From assembly GCA_030591625.1 (NCBI GenBank), contig JAUVAR010000035.1:1-12994 (forward strand): 12,994 nucleotides of DNA, read 5' to 3'. Made by a program: the position numbers and the translations under genes. This stretch comes from Candidatus Zixiibacteriota bacterium. GTDB taxonomy: Bacteria; Zixibacteria; MSB-5A5; GN15; FEB-12. Below the pieces are notes generated by a model. The model had not been told where the DNA came from and did no database searches. It saw only the letters and a program-made list of their open reading frames with translations. Below, piece by piece: positions 1 to 7,520 of this stretch (within the stretch, counting starts at the first letter, position 1; the number at the start of each line of letters is the position of its first letter).

Positions 1-1244
1 TAGCCCGTAACGACAAAACCTCTCCGTATATGATCCTGGCACGATCTGTTATGGGCAAGGGTGTGTCGTTCATGGAAAATGATGAGAACTATCATGGCGC
101 CGCAGTTTCGAAAGATCGTTTGGGTGAAGCTCTGTCAGAACTTGGCGTTGAAAATAATCTTGATGAATTATTGGAACGACGCAAAGCTGGTCCACCTGAG
201 GCGTTTGATGTAAAACTTAAAGAATATCCTGACGTAAAGTCAGGCGATGAAATTCAATATAGTGTAACTGATAAGAAAGATAATCGTTCTGCTTTTGGGA
301 ATGCTCTTGTCTCTGTTGCTGATGCTAACTTTGATCGTGATGATTTCCACATGGCGGTCTTTGACTGTGATCTTTCGAAATCGGTCAAGACACATGGGTT
401 CGAAGTAAAGTATCCCGATAATTTTTTCCAGTGTGGTATCACGGAACATCACACCGCCTGTGCCAGCGGCTCTCTTTCGACTGAAGGTGTTGTGTCTGTT
501 TGGGCTGACTTTGGAATGTTTGCTATGGTCGAAACATATAACCAGGCTCGTTTGAACGATATCAACCATACGAATCTAAAATTGTTCTGCACTCATTCTG
601 GAATCAACGTTGGTGAAGATGGCAAGACCCATCAGTGCATTGATTACTTTGCACTAATGAATTCTACATACGGTTGGAAACTTATTACACCCGCCGATCC
701 GAATCAGACTGATCGGGTCGTGCGATATGCGCTGACTCAGCCGGGTAATTTTGCTGTGGTGATGGGACGTTCAATTTGTCCGATCCTGACAGATGAAAAA
801 GGCAAGCCGTTGTTTGGCGAAGATTACACTTATCGTTATGGACGGATGGAAACAATTCGCAAAGGTGACGGTCTTATTTTGGTTGCAGCAGGCAATATGA
901 TGACACAGGCGTTTGGGGCGTGGGAAGAGCTTAGCAAAGATGGTTTGCGAGTATCGCTTGTTGCTGTTTCTGATTGGTGTGACATTCATGCAGTTGATTT
1001 GAAAATGATAGGTGAGCATGATCAAGTTGTTGTGCTTGAAGATCATAATGTCAAGACAGGTCTTGGAACAACTCTTGGCTCAGCACTCTTAGAACGGGGA
1101 CATTATACGAAGTTGACTAAGCTCGGTGTGACAGGGTATGCCCCTTCTGGTAATTCGGATGACTTGTATAAATCACTTGGACTTGATGCCGGATCGGTAG
1201 CAGGCTTGATCAAATCACTTATGTCGCAAACAAAAACTGTGTAG
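1..1244 (+). CDS. tkt: Transketolase, C-terminal part (5' end cut by window)
   Basis: Transketolase moves two-carbon ketol units between sugar phosphates in the non-oxidative pentose phosphate pathway, using thiamine diphosphate and a divalent metal in the cytoplasm. The frame is open to the left edge: codons from position 3 read ARNDKTSPY before the Met at 30, so that Met is internal and the cofactor-phosphate-binding domain lies outside the window. Visible parts, numbered from Met30, are the end of the first domain (VMGKGVSFMEN, about residues 7-17), the pyrimidine-binding domain (about 85-250) and the C-terminal domain (about 275-404). GITEH carries the conserved glutamate (E139) that activates the thiazolium ring, and GEDGKTHQ (195-202) is the family motif. 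The 413 residues present fit a normal enzyme of roughly 620-670 residues. It is probably the first or an early gene of an operon with the three genes downstream. A DXS-like or dihydroxyacetone synthase-type relative is possible but less likely. Confidence 0.93.
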   Translation, partial: ARNDKTSPYMILARSVMGKGVSFMENDENYHGAAVSKDRLGEALSELGVENNLDELLERRKAGPPEAFDVKLKEYPDVKSGDEIQYSVTDKKDNRSAFGNALVSVADANFDRDDFHMAVFDCDLSKSVKTHGFEVKYPDNFFQCGITEHHTACASGSLSTEGVVSVWADFGMFAMVETYNQARLNDINHTNLKLFCTHSGINVGEDGKTHQCIDYFALMNSTYGWKLITPADPNQTDRVVRYALTQPGNFAVVMGRSICPILTDEKGKPLFGEDYTYRYGRMETIRKGDGLILVAAGNMMTQAFGAWEELSKDGLRVSLVAVSDWCDIHAVDLKMIGEHDQVVVLEDHNVKTGLGTTLGSALLERGHYTKLTKLGVTGYAPSGNSDDLYKSLGLDAGSVAGLIKSLMSQTKTV

Positions 1245-1258
1245 CAAATTCAAATTGA

Positions 1259-1278
1259 CGGTGTGTAAAGAAACACCG
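1259..1278 (+). other. Small hairpin abutting the ybjQ ribosome-binding site
   Basis: CGGTGT at 1259-1264 pairs with ACACCG at 1273-1278 across an 8-base loop. The 3' arm touches the strong Shine-Dalgarno GGGAGGT (1278-1284) of the next gene. No T-run follows, so it is not a terminator. It could stabilise the mRNA between transketolase and ybjQ or modulate ribosome access. The stem is short enough to arise by chance. Confidence 0.35.
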
Positions 1279-1288
1279 GGAGGTATGT

Positions 1289-1612
1289 ATGCTGGTAACA
1301 ACAACTCCTGATATTTCAGGAAAAGAGATAAAGAAATATTATGGTCTGGTAAGTGGCGAAGCAATTCTTGGTGCTAATATTTTCAAGGATATTTTTGCTT
1401 CAATTCGTGATATCGTTGGTGGACGTTCTGAAGCGTACGAACAAGAGTTAAGGAAAGCTAAACAGATTGCTATCGAAGAGATGTGTGCGCAGGCCCGTGC
1501 TTATGGTGCCAATGCTGTTATTGGTGTTGATCTCGATTACGAAACTATCTCGATGGGTTCGAGTAATATGTTGATGGTCGCTGCCTCAGGCACAGCTGTA
1601 ACTACCAGTTAA
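1289..1612 (+). CDS. ybjQ: YbjQ/UPF0145 family protein
   Basis: A small cytoplasmic protein of the UPF0145 (YbjQ, 'putative heavy-metal-binding') family. Its biochemical role is not established, and the metal-binding label in databases is itself a prediction. At 107 residues it has full family length. Recognisable are the N-terminal strand ending in YYGLVSGEA, the conserved segment around IRDIVGGRSEAYE, the helix of about residues 52-72 and the closing GANAVIGVDLDYE. There is no signal peptide or membrane segment. The start at 1289 is set by GGGAGGT at 1278-1284; an ATG at 1285 is out of frame and quickly lost. It begins 44 bases after transketolase and ends 13 bases before the glucokinase-like gene, so co-transcription is likely. 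Nothing in the context explains its job. Confidence 0.9.
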   Translation: MLVTTTPDISGKEIKKYYGLVSGEAILGANIFKDIFASIRDIVGGRSEAYEQELRKAKQIAIEEMCAQARAYGANAVIGVDLDYETISMGSSNMLMVAASGTAVTTS

Positions 1613-1625
1613 GGATTGAAATTAT

Positions 1626-2606
1626 ATGACCAGTTATCTGGCCGGATATATTAGTGGTGCAGGGGTTGATCTTGCACGGGTTAAAGATTTTAATGGGCGG
1701 ATTGAACTGTTCGATCATGCCCATTTTGTTTCGAAGGGATACCGCGATCTTGACTCAATTCTAAATCTCTATTTGAAGAAAAAAGTTAGCGGTATTGACA
1801 TCGCTTGTTTTGGTGTTGCCGGTCCGGTAATCAAGAACGAAGTCAAAACGACTAATCTTCCCTGGCATATTATTGGTGAACAGATATCAGGTAAATTCTC
1901 AATTGGACGAGTTAAACTGGTCAATGATATTGTTGCAACTGCTCATGGGTTGACTCATCTCGCTAACGATAGATTTTTTTCAATTAACGAAGGCAAGCGG
2001 GAATTGTATGGAAATCTTGGATTGATTGCTGCTGGAGCAGGACTTGGCGAGGCGTTGATTTATCAAGCTGACGATCAGATGTATCCTTATGCGTCCGAAG
2101 GTGGTCATGCTGACTTTTCACCCGGTAATCAAATAGAATCTGAGCTGTGGGAATATATTTATTCTGAGCTGGGAGCTGTTGAAGTTGAGGATGTGCTCTC
2201 ACTGGCCGGACTTGAACGGATTCATAATTTCCTTATTGATACACAGGGTGGCAAAGCCGGCGATTGGATTGAAAGTTCTGACAACGTTCCTTTATCAATA
2301 ATCGAAAAAGCATTAGCGGGTAAGGATAGCACTGCATCCCGTACGCTTGAGATGTTTGTTGAATGTCTTGCCTCTGAGACTGCTAATCTTGCACTTCGCG
2401 GCATGACACTTGGAGGTGTTTATATTGGTGGAATAATCGCTCCCCAGATTATTACTGCTCTTGAGCAGGGGAAGTTTATGAATCGATTTATTAAGCGAGG
2501 CAAAATGGAAACGCTTCTAACCGACATGCCGGTCGGTGTGATAATTGAAGAGAAAACTGCTTTACTCGGTGCGGCCGGGATGACTCTCGAACTCGATAAA
2601 CGATGA
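1626..2606 (+). CDS. glk: Glucokinase-family protein (ROK/Glk fold) with altered phosphate loops
   Basis: This protein matches the bacterial glucokinase (Glk) family, which phosphorylates glucose with ATP. Its 326 residues are normal for the family. The sugar-site landmarks are present: TNLPW (76-80), the catalytic pair N100-D101 in LVNDIVATAHGL, EGGHADFSP (158-166) with the glucose-binding E158 and H161, and E188 in EDVLSLAGL. GGVYIGGIIAP (263-273) is the nucleotide-side segment. Oddly, the phosphate-1 loop, canonically LxGDIGGT, reads LAGYISGA (5-12), so the Asp, one Gly and the Thr are changed. The phosphate-2 loop, usually with GTGLG, reads AAGAGLG (135-141). ATP use may therefore be weak or lost. 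An AAGGA at 1611-1615 overlapping the upstream stop serves the ATG at 1626. The stop overlaps the thiN start (ATGA), which indicates translational coupling. Confidence 0.85.
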   Translation: MTSYLAGYISGAGVDLARVKDFNGRIELFDHAHFVSKGYRDLDSILNLYLKKKVSGIDIACFGVAGPVIKNEVKTTNLPWHIIGEQISGKFSIGRVKLVNDIVATAHGLTHLANDRFFSINEGKRELYGNLGLIAAGAGLGEALIYQADDQMYPYASEGGHADFSPGNQIESELWEYIYSELGAVEVEDVLSLAGLERIHNFLIDTQGGKAGDWIESSDNVPLSIIEKALAGKDSTASRTLEMFVECLASETANLALRGMTLGGVYIGGIIAPQIITALEQGKFMNRFIKRGKMETLLTDMPVGVIIEEKTALLGAAGMTLELDKR

Positions 2607-3253
2607 AAGATATTATTCTTTTCTTGAGTGGGCGTTATGCGTCGGATGATTTTAATTTTTATCGTTCGCTCTGTCGGGGTAGATACAAGATTGCTGTTGA
2701 CGGAGGGTATCGGTTTTTCAAAAAGGCTAAAATCATTCCTGATCTTTTGATAGGTGATTTTGATTCTATCGGACCGGCACAAAAGTCGGTGACATCCAAA
2801 ACGAAAATTATAAGTTTTCCAACTGACAAGAACGCTACTGACTCCGAGCTCGCTTTTGAACATGCACTTTCGTTGAAACCCAAAGTGATTGATATAGTAC
2901 AGCCGGGGGTTGGTGAAGCAGACCATTTTGCTGGAAACATTATGATGTTGACCTTGGCTGGCTCTGCAAACAGACAAAATCGTTCGAAGGTACGAATAGT
3001 AAACCGAAAAATAGAGATCTTGTATCTTAATAATTCCAGCATCTCTATTCGTGGGAAAAAAAATGAGAAACTATCTGTGCTGCCACTCTCGGCTACGATC
3101 AGGCTGACAACTGAGGGGCTCAGGTTTTCTGCTTCTGATACTCTGATCCGCAGGGGCAGGACTCAGGGCTTGAGAAATGAGCTTACTGGCTCGCGCGCCA
3201 AAGTGACTATAAAAGGTGAAGCTCTTGTTTTTCATCAGTTTATAGCTGTTTAG
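2603..3253 (+). CDS. thiN: Thiamine pyrophosphokinase
   Basis: Transfers pyrophosphate from ATP to thiamine, making thiamine diphosphate, the cofactor of transketolase, pyruvate dehydrogenase and related enzymes. The 216 residues have full length for the family. Catalytic-domain motifs are visible in order: AVDGGYRFF (31-39), PDLLIGDFDSI (46-56) with the acidic Mg/ATP site, DKNATDSELA (75-84) in place of the usual DKDxTD, and ADHFAGNI (106-113). The C-terminal thiamine-binding beta domain includes LSVLPLS (157-163), TTEGLRF (169-175) and GLRNELTG (189-196). The start overlaps the stop of the glucokinase-like gene by four bases, so translation is probably coupled. Its presence in the transketolase operon makes functional sense. 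No terminator is seen directly after it, so transcription may run into the tRNA gene. Confidence 0.92.
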   Translation: MKDIILFLSGRYASDDFNFYRSLCRGRYKIAVDGGYRFFKKAKIIPDLLIGDFDSIGPAQKSVTSKTKIISFPTDKNATDSELAFEHALSLKPKVIDIVQPGVGEADHFAGNIMMLTLAGSANRQNRSKVRIVNRKIEILYLNNSSISIRGKKNEKLSVLPLSATIRLTTEGLRFSASDTLIRRGRTQGLRNELTGSRAKVTIKGEALVFHQFIAV

Positions 3254-3272
3254 CTTAACCTAAAATCTCCGC

Positions 3273-3300
3273 TTGACTGCATTCTGTAAAATCTTATATT
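3273..3300 (+). promoter_or_regulatory. Sigma70-like promoter of the tRNA-Gln gene
   Basis: TTGACT (3273-3278), a 16-base spacer and TATATT (3295-3300) form a good housekeeping promoter. Transcription would start near 3307 and give a leader of about 55 bases before the mature tRNA 5' end at 3362. Its position between the thiN stop and the tRNA supports the call. Confidence 0.6.
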
Positions 3301-3361
3301 TGGCTCCTGCTCGGAGAGGGATAAGATATCTGGCTCTGAGTGCCGATATGTTAAATTGAAC

Positions 3362-3435
3362 TGGGATATCGTCCAATGGCAGGACACGCGGCTCTGGACC
3401 GTGAAATCGGGGTTCGAATCCCTGTATCCCAGCCA
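3362..3435 (+). tRNA. tRNA-Gln (anticodon CUG), CCA encoded
   Basis: A full cloverleaf can be drawn by hand. The acceptor TGGGATA (3362-3368) pairs fully with TATCCCA (3425-3431). The D stem is GTCC/GGAC. The anticodon stem CGCGG/CCGTG holds the 7-base loop CTCTGGA with anticodon CTG, so it reads CAG glutamine codons. The variable loop has 4 bases, and the T arm is CGGGG-TTCGAAT-CCCTG. The discriminator is G, followed by an encoded CCA. It has its own promoter upstream and a terminator starting 8 bases downstream, so it is a single-tRNA transcription unit. No integrase or repeated tRNA 3' end is nearby that would suggest an attachment site. Confidence 0.97.
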
Positions 3436-3442
3436 AATTCTT

Positions 3443-3475
3443 AAACCGACCAATCCAGAATGGTCGGTTTTTTTT
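3443..3475 (+). terminator. Rho-independent terminator after tRNA-Gln
   Basis: AAACCGACCA (3443-3452) pairs perfectly with TGGTCGGTTT (3461-3470) across an 8-base loop, and a run of eight T residues covers 3468-3475. It ends the tRNA transcript and any read-through from the transketolase-thiN operon. Confidence 0.92.
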
Positions 3476-3559
3476 GTCTTATATTTCACTTTATCTTGAA
3501 ATTAAATTATCTGACAGGGGCATCATCTTTTATGTGCCTATCATTGAGTCTGCTGATAT

Positions 3560-3586
3560 TTCAGGATTCTGCAAATTAGCCGATAA
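3560..3586 (+). promoter_or_regulatory. Candidate sigma28 (FliA) promoter of the chemoreceptor gene
   Basis: GCCGATAA at 3579-3586 is an exact match to the sigma28 -10 octamer. The -35 element expected 15 bases upstream (TAAA) reads TTCA at 3560-3563, which is poor. Transcription would begin near 3593, about 50 bases before the MCP start. Chemoreceptor genes are classic sigma28 targets, which supports the reading. The weak -35, and two GCCGATAT octamers elsewhere in the window's intergenic DNA (3342 and 9413), lower confidence. Confidence 0.45.
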
Positions 3587-3641
3587 ATAAGGGGATAACA
3601 TTAATACTATTCAAATATAGAATAATACCTGAGGCCCAGAA

Positions 3642-5354
3642 ATGCTTAAGAACCTTTCGATAAAAGCTACTATCACAATACTTCTCATAATCGGACTTGT
3701 CGTAGTGTTTTCGACAATAGTTATAAGCAACCTGATCCAACAAAAGACCGCAATGACAGAACTATATAATACAAGTATGGATGAACTGCGCTGGTCTGTA
3801 GCGGAAAATATGAATCTCATCATGCTCTCTGGAGAGAACGAGAAGATTCAACCTCTTATCGAACATATGACTTCTGAAAAGATGGTAAGCGAACTTACTG
3901 TGGTTGACGCAAACATGGTAATAACTCGTTCAACACGAACTGAGATGATAGGTCTCCAATCGAAAGATAATATTTGGAGCACACTCTATAGGACACAATC
4001 TGATACTCTAATAGAATCAGAGATAGATGGGCATGCTGCGATTACCAGTTACAAACTATTTTTGAACAATGAAGCTTGTTCGGATTGCCACGATATCGAT
4101 ACCGAAAATATTCTCGGTGGTCTTAAAATGATAAAGTCAAAAGAGGTCATCGAGAGCAATCTGGCCGAGACATTCGAGGGCGGGCTGATTGTATCTGTTC
4201 TTGGTGGCTTATTTGTAATTTTTGGATTGATCTATCTGCTGTCCAAGAAAGTATTCCAACCTCTTGCTGATGTTCAAAAAGAACTTGAAAAAGCGGCCAA
4301 CGGTGATATAACCAACGACCTTAAAATCAATTCATCGAATGAAATTGGAAGTCTTCTTTCTGCTATTCAGAGTTTGATTCTATATGTTCGTGGATTTGCC
4401 GAAGCGTCAGAAAAGATTGCTGACGGAGATTTGCGGATAGAAACTAATCCAATAAGCAAAAGTGATATTCTTGGTTCTGCATTCAAACAGATGGTCGAGA
4501 ATCTCCGAGCAATGATTACTCAGGTTGCAGAAAACACTCGTGAAATAAGCTCTGTATCAACTGAGATTTCAGCCGGTGCCGAAAAGAGTGCAGATGGTGC
4601 CAATGCCCAGTCGAGTCAGGTTGAGATGGTTGCATCGGCGATTGAAGAATTAAGTGTCAGCGCATCCGAAGCAAAGAATAATGCCTCTGGTGCAATAGTG
4701 ACAGCTCGTTCCGCTGCTGAAACCGCAGCTACAGGCGGGGAAATTGTCAACAATACTATTACAAGTGTTGGTGAAGTAGCAGACGGCCTGCGTGAAACAT
4801 CTGACAATATTACTACTCTGGCAGATTCGGCCGAACAGATAAGCGATATGGTGCGTATCATTGATGATATTTCCGACCAAACAAACCTACTGGCACTCAA
4901 CGCAGCAATCGAGGCTGCAAGAGCTGGTGAACAGGGTCGTGGTTTTGCTGTAGTTGCTGATGAAGTACGAAAATTGGCCGACCGCACTGGTCAGGCAACG
5001 AAAGAGATCTCTGCTAAAGTTGGACAGATTCAGGAGAACGTTCAAACCGCCGCCGAGTCGATGGAGAGCGGACTTAAGACAACCATGATAACTCAATCAG
5101 AAGCCGATCGCGCCGGTGAAAGTTTAGCAAAAATAGTTGAGATGTCTAATCAGGTAATGAATGCGATAGAGCAATTGTCTAATTCATCAAGCCAACAGGC
5201 TGATGTATCCTCAGAAATTGCAACCAGTATCGAACAGATATCGTCTGTAGCCAAAGAGTCGGCACAGGGTGCCGAACAGTCTGCTGCCACTGCCGAACAA
5301 TTAAGCCGACAGGCTGAAAGTATGAACAAAATGGTCGAACGATTCAAATTGTAA
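3642..5354 (+). CDS. Methyl-accepting chemotaxis protein with periplasmic heme-c motif
   Basis: An inner-membrane chemoreceptor that would control the CheA kinase. Domains in order are TM1 (about 9-29), a periplasmic sensor (30-180), TM2 (about 182-200), a HAMP region (201-255), a second HAMP-like segment (about 250-300, with ADGDLRIE) and a long cytoplasmic methylation/signalling coiled coil (300-570). The CheA/CheW-binding hairpin tip lies at 404-446, including NLLALNAAIEAARAGEQGRG. Near the end of the sensor domain, NEACSDCHD carries C146-x-x-C149-H150, a c-type heme attachment motif, as in the periplasmic heme-PAS chemoreceptors known from Geobacter. The protein therefore probably senses redox state or a diatomic ligand. 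The C-terminus ends MVERFKL without a CheR-tethering pentapeptide. GAGG at 3631-3634 sits 7 bases before the start. It stands alone: no che genes are in the window. Confidence 0.95.
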   Translation: MLKNLSIKATITILLIIGLVVVFSTIVISNLIQQKTAMTELYNTSMDELRWSVAENMNLIMLSGENEKIQPLIEHMTSEKMVSELTVVDANMVITRSTRTEMIGLQSKDNIWSTLYRTQSDTLIESEIDGHAAITSYKLFLNNEACSDCHDIDTENILGGLKMIKSKEVIESNLAETFEGGLIVSVLGGLFVIFGLIYLLSKKVFQPLADVQKELEKAANGDITNDLKINSSNEIGSLLSAIQSLILYVRGFAEASEKIADGDLRIETNPISKSDILGSAFKQMVENLRAMITQVAENTREISSVSTEISAGAEKSADGANAQSSQVEMVASAIEELSVSASEAKNNASGAIVTARSAAETAATGGEIVNNTITSVGEVADGLRETSDNITTLADSAEQISDMVRIIDDISDQTNLLALNAAIEAARAGEQGRGFAVVADEVRKLADRTGQATKEISAKVGQIQENVQTAAESMESGLKTTMITQSEADRAGESLAKIVEMSNQVMNAIEQLSNSSSQQADVSSEIATSIEQISSVAKESAQGAEQSAATAEQLSRQAESMNKMVERFKL

Positions 5355-5376
5355 TTCGATCAGAACGTAGTGCAAA

Positions 5377-5427
5377 ATAAGGCCGGGCATGAAAGGTTTG
5401 TTCCTTTCATACCCGGCTATTTGTTTA
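5377..5427. terminator. Bidirectional terminator between convergent MCP and vWA genes
   Basis: GCCGGG (5382-5387) pairs with CCCGGC (5412-5417), and ATGAAAGG (5389-5396) pairs with CCTTTCAT (5403-5410). There is one C/A mismatch and a 6-base loop. The plus strand continues with TATTTGTTT, and the minus strand leaves the stem into CTTATTTT. It can therefore stop transcripts from both flanking genes, which end at 5354 and 5440. Confidence 0.85.
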
Positions 5428-5439
5428 GATAAATAACTA

Positions 5440-7443
5440 TCAACCCTTATCTTTGGAGTCTTTGCACTTGAGGGCTCGCATAATCATTTCCATCAATTCC
5501 AATGATTGGTCATTCCTGGCAGATAGATAATTATCTGTTGCAAGAAGGAGTAGATCGCTAAGTTTGGAACCCTTGGCCCAAAATGAACCACGCAGGATTT
5601 CAGCAAACTCTGCCGCTGCTACCGCTACCTTAAAGTCAGGACTTGCTTGCTCAAAACTTGGACGCAAACAACTTGCCAGAACTGTACGTGCGATTTCCAA
5701 AACCTCACTCTTATCGGGGCTTTTGTAACGTAGGAATATTTTCCCAATAGACCCACTTCTAACCCCTGGCTTGAGTTTGATTTCATAGAGTGCGGTGCAC
5801 ATGTGGCCGCTTCCTACTTCACCGCCGTCAACTGTATCAACACGAAAATCCTTATCTTTAACATCACGGTTCTCGTATCCGAGGAGTCGATAGCTTTTGA
5901 CTGTTGATCTGTTAAAGTCGAATTGTATTTTTACATCACGAGCTATTACCTGAAGGGTACCTGTTAAGTACTCGACAAAAATGCGTTTCGCTTCATCAAT
6001 ATCATCAACATACGCATATTGACCATCGGCTTTGTTGGCAAGTTGTTCCATCAGGACATCGTTGTAGTTGCCCATTCCAAATCCAATAGCCGATAGAGTT
6101 ATGCCACGTTCGACGTACGGTTTGATAACACTCAGAATTGCAACGGGTCCGGTTCTTCCAATGTTGGCTACACCATCGGAACAGAGGATGATTCGATTAA
6201 TCTTCTTCTGATCGAAAACTCTATCCGCCATTTCATATCCCATCCGAATTCCTGCTTCGGCATTGGTGGCACCGGCGGTGCGAAGAGATTCGATTCTTGC
6301 TTTTATCAATTTATGATTTGCTGCAAATGTTGGTTCCAAAACAACCGATGCTCTGCTTCCATAAGTTACAATCCCAACCCTGTCGGAAGGTGTTAGTTCG
6401 TTGAGTAACAATAGTAAAGATTTCTTGACGAGTCCAAGACGATTCTCGCGACCCATTGAACCGGATATATCAATGACAAATACAAGATTAGCACTTAACC
6501 TGTTTTCACTTTTTACTTCACGACCTTTGATACCCAAACGAAGCATCCATACATTTTTGTCGCCAAACTCAGACGGGGCTCCTTCTGCATAGATTGCAAA
6601 GTCATTATGGTCGGGTGGTGCGTAATTATACTTGAAATGATTGATGAACTCTTCGGCACGAGCTGCTTTCTGCGGAGGGAGATGTCCTCGCATTAAATAT
6701 GATCGTGTTAAAGAGAATGAGCCGTCATCGACATCGATTGCAAAAGTCGAAAGATGGTCATCTTCGGTATCAACAAACGGTGTTACTCCGTAATGTTTGA
6801 AGAACATAGCATCGAATGGTTGACCGTTTACTATAGCTGATCCACCATGAGCGTAACCTAAACCTCCCAATGGATCGCATATAGGTTTGCCATTGGAATA
6901 ACCGATCGTTCCAGCACGTCCACCTCGGATAAATACTTCGCCTGAGCAGTTCACTTGAAGTCCGGCCACGTTTTTGAGAATTTGATCAACAGATGCTACA
7001 GGCCTTGTCTGAATTTCTTCCTGCGAGAGATTCGCTCGAGAGCTTGTTTGGAAGATATCGAGTGTTGAACGTTGACCATGAACAGTGATCATTTCATTGA
7101 GTTCAGTTGTCGCTTTCACCATGCAAAGATTTTGTTCGGTTGTGAGGTCGGCAAGAACCTGTACAGAATCGACAATCATAGGACAGTGATCGACGTGGGT
7201 GATCTTGAGATTGTACCACCCGGGAGAAACTCGCAAAATACTATACCTGCCGTCAAGGTCGGTATTGGCACCCTGTGCAGTTCCCACAATCATAACTGTA
7301 GCTCCAATGATTGGGTCTCCGGTTGAATCGGAAGTAATGATTCCTTTGATTTGTCCAGTACTGGACGCTCGAAGGTTTGTTGTCGGCGGATGAAGGGTAA
7401 TGCCGGTGAGGAGGAGCAGAATGACAATAGCTGATTTACGCAT
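5440..7443 (-). CDS. Secreted vWA-domain protein with N-terminal TonB-receptor plug region
   Basis: A 667-residue exported protein of mixed architecture. A signal peptide (about 1-26) is followed by a carboxypeptidase-regulatory-like beta domain (about 30-112, ending in the DLDGRYSI..SPGWYNLKITHV style). Next comes a segment resembling the plug of TonB-dependent receptors (about 120-200), with RPVASVDQILKNVAGL and the typical IRGGRAGTIGYSNGKPICDP. Then follow the YfbK-type vWF_A N-terminal region (about 212-300), a vWA domain (about 318-490) and a DUF3520-like C-terminal part (about 500-660). The MIDAS metal site is complete: D325-x-S327-x-S329, T393 and D423, so metal-dependent ligand binding is plausible. 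No beta-barrel follows the plug, so it is not a transporter. It is likely periplasmic or outer-membrane associated, and its ligand is unknown. GAAGGAGG (7451-7458) lies 7 bases upstream of the ATG. Confidence 0.9.
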   Translation of the reverse strand: MRKSAIVILLLLTGITLHPPTTNLRASSTGQIKGIITSDSTGDPIIGATVMIVGTAQGANTDLDGRYSILRVSPGWYNLKITHVDHCPMIVDSVQVLADLTTEQNLCMVKATTELNEMITVHGQRSTLDIFQTSSRANLSQEEIQTRPVASVDQILKNVAGLQVNCSGEVFIRGGRAGTIGYSNGKPICDPLGGLGYAHGGSAIVNGQPFDAMFFKHYGVTPFVDTEDDHLSTFAIDVDDGSFSLTRSYLMRGHLPPQKAARAEEFINHFKYNYAPPDHNDFAIYAEGAPSEFGDKNVWMLRLGIKGREVKSENRLSANLVFVIDISGSMGRENRLGLVKKSLLLLLNELTPSDRVGIVTYGSRASVVLEPTFAANHKLIKARIESLRTAGATNAEAGIRMGYEMADRVFDQKKINRIILCSDGVANIGRTGPVAILSVIKPYVERGITLSAIGFGMGNYNDVLMEQLANKADGQYAYVDDIDEAKRIFVEYLTGTLQVIARDVKIQFDFNRSTVKSYRLLGYENRDVKDKDFRVDTVDGGEVGSGHMCTALYEIKLKPGVRSGSIGKIFLRYKSPDKSEVLEIARTVLASCLRPSFEQASPDFKVAVAAAEFAEILRGSFWAKGSKLSDLLLLATDNYLSARNDQSLELMEMIMRALKCKDSKDKG

Positions 7444-7520
7444 AGCCGTGCCTCCTTCTAAAAGATAAGAATGTTGTTTACGAGGGGACTTTTAATAATG
7501 ACGAAGGATTGATAACATTC

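Noticed and set aside
2420..2977. A 185-codon minus-strand frame spanning the glk/thiN boundary.
   Set aside because: It lies antisense to two genes with clear family motifs, has no recognisable domain or ribosome-binding site, and crosses a coupled gene junction.
3362..3475. tRNA-Gln as an integration site for a mobile element.
   Set aside because: No integrase, no second copy of the tRNA 3' end and no change in gene style were seen on either side.
3250..3489. A 79-codon minus-strand frame with a GYRDSNP peptide.
   Set aside because: It is the antisense of the tRNA-Gln gene and its terminator, a well-known kind of spurious translation.
4616..5347. Several antisense frames under the chemoreceptor's signalling domain.
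   Set aside because: They are shadows of the Ala/Ser-rich repetitive coding of the MCP coiled coil; none has initiation signals.
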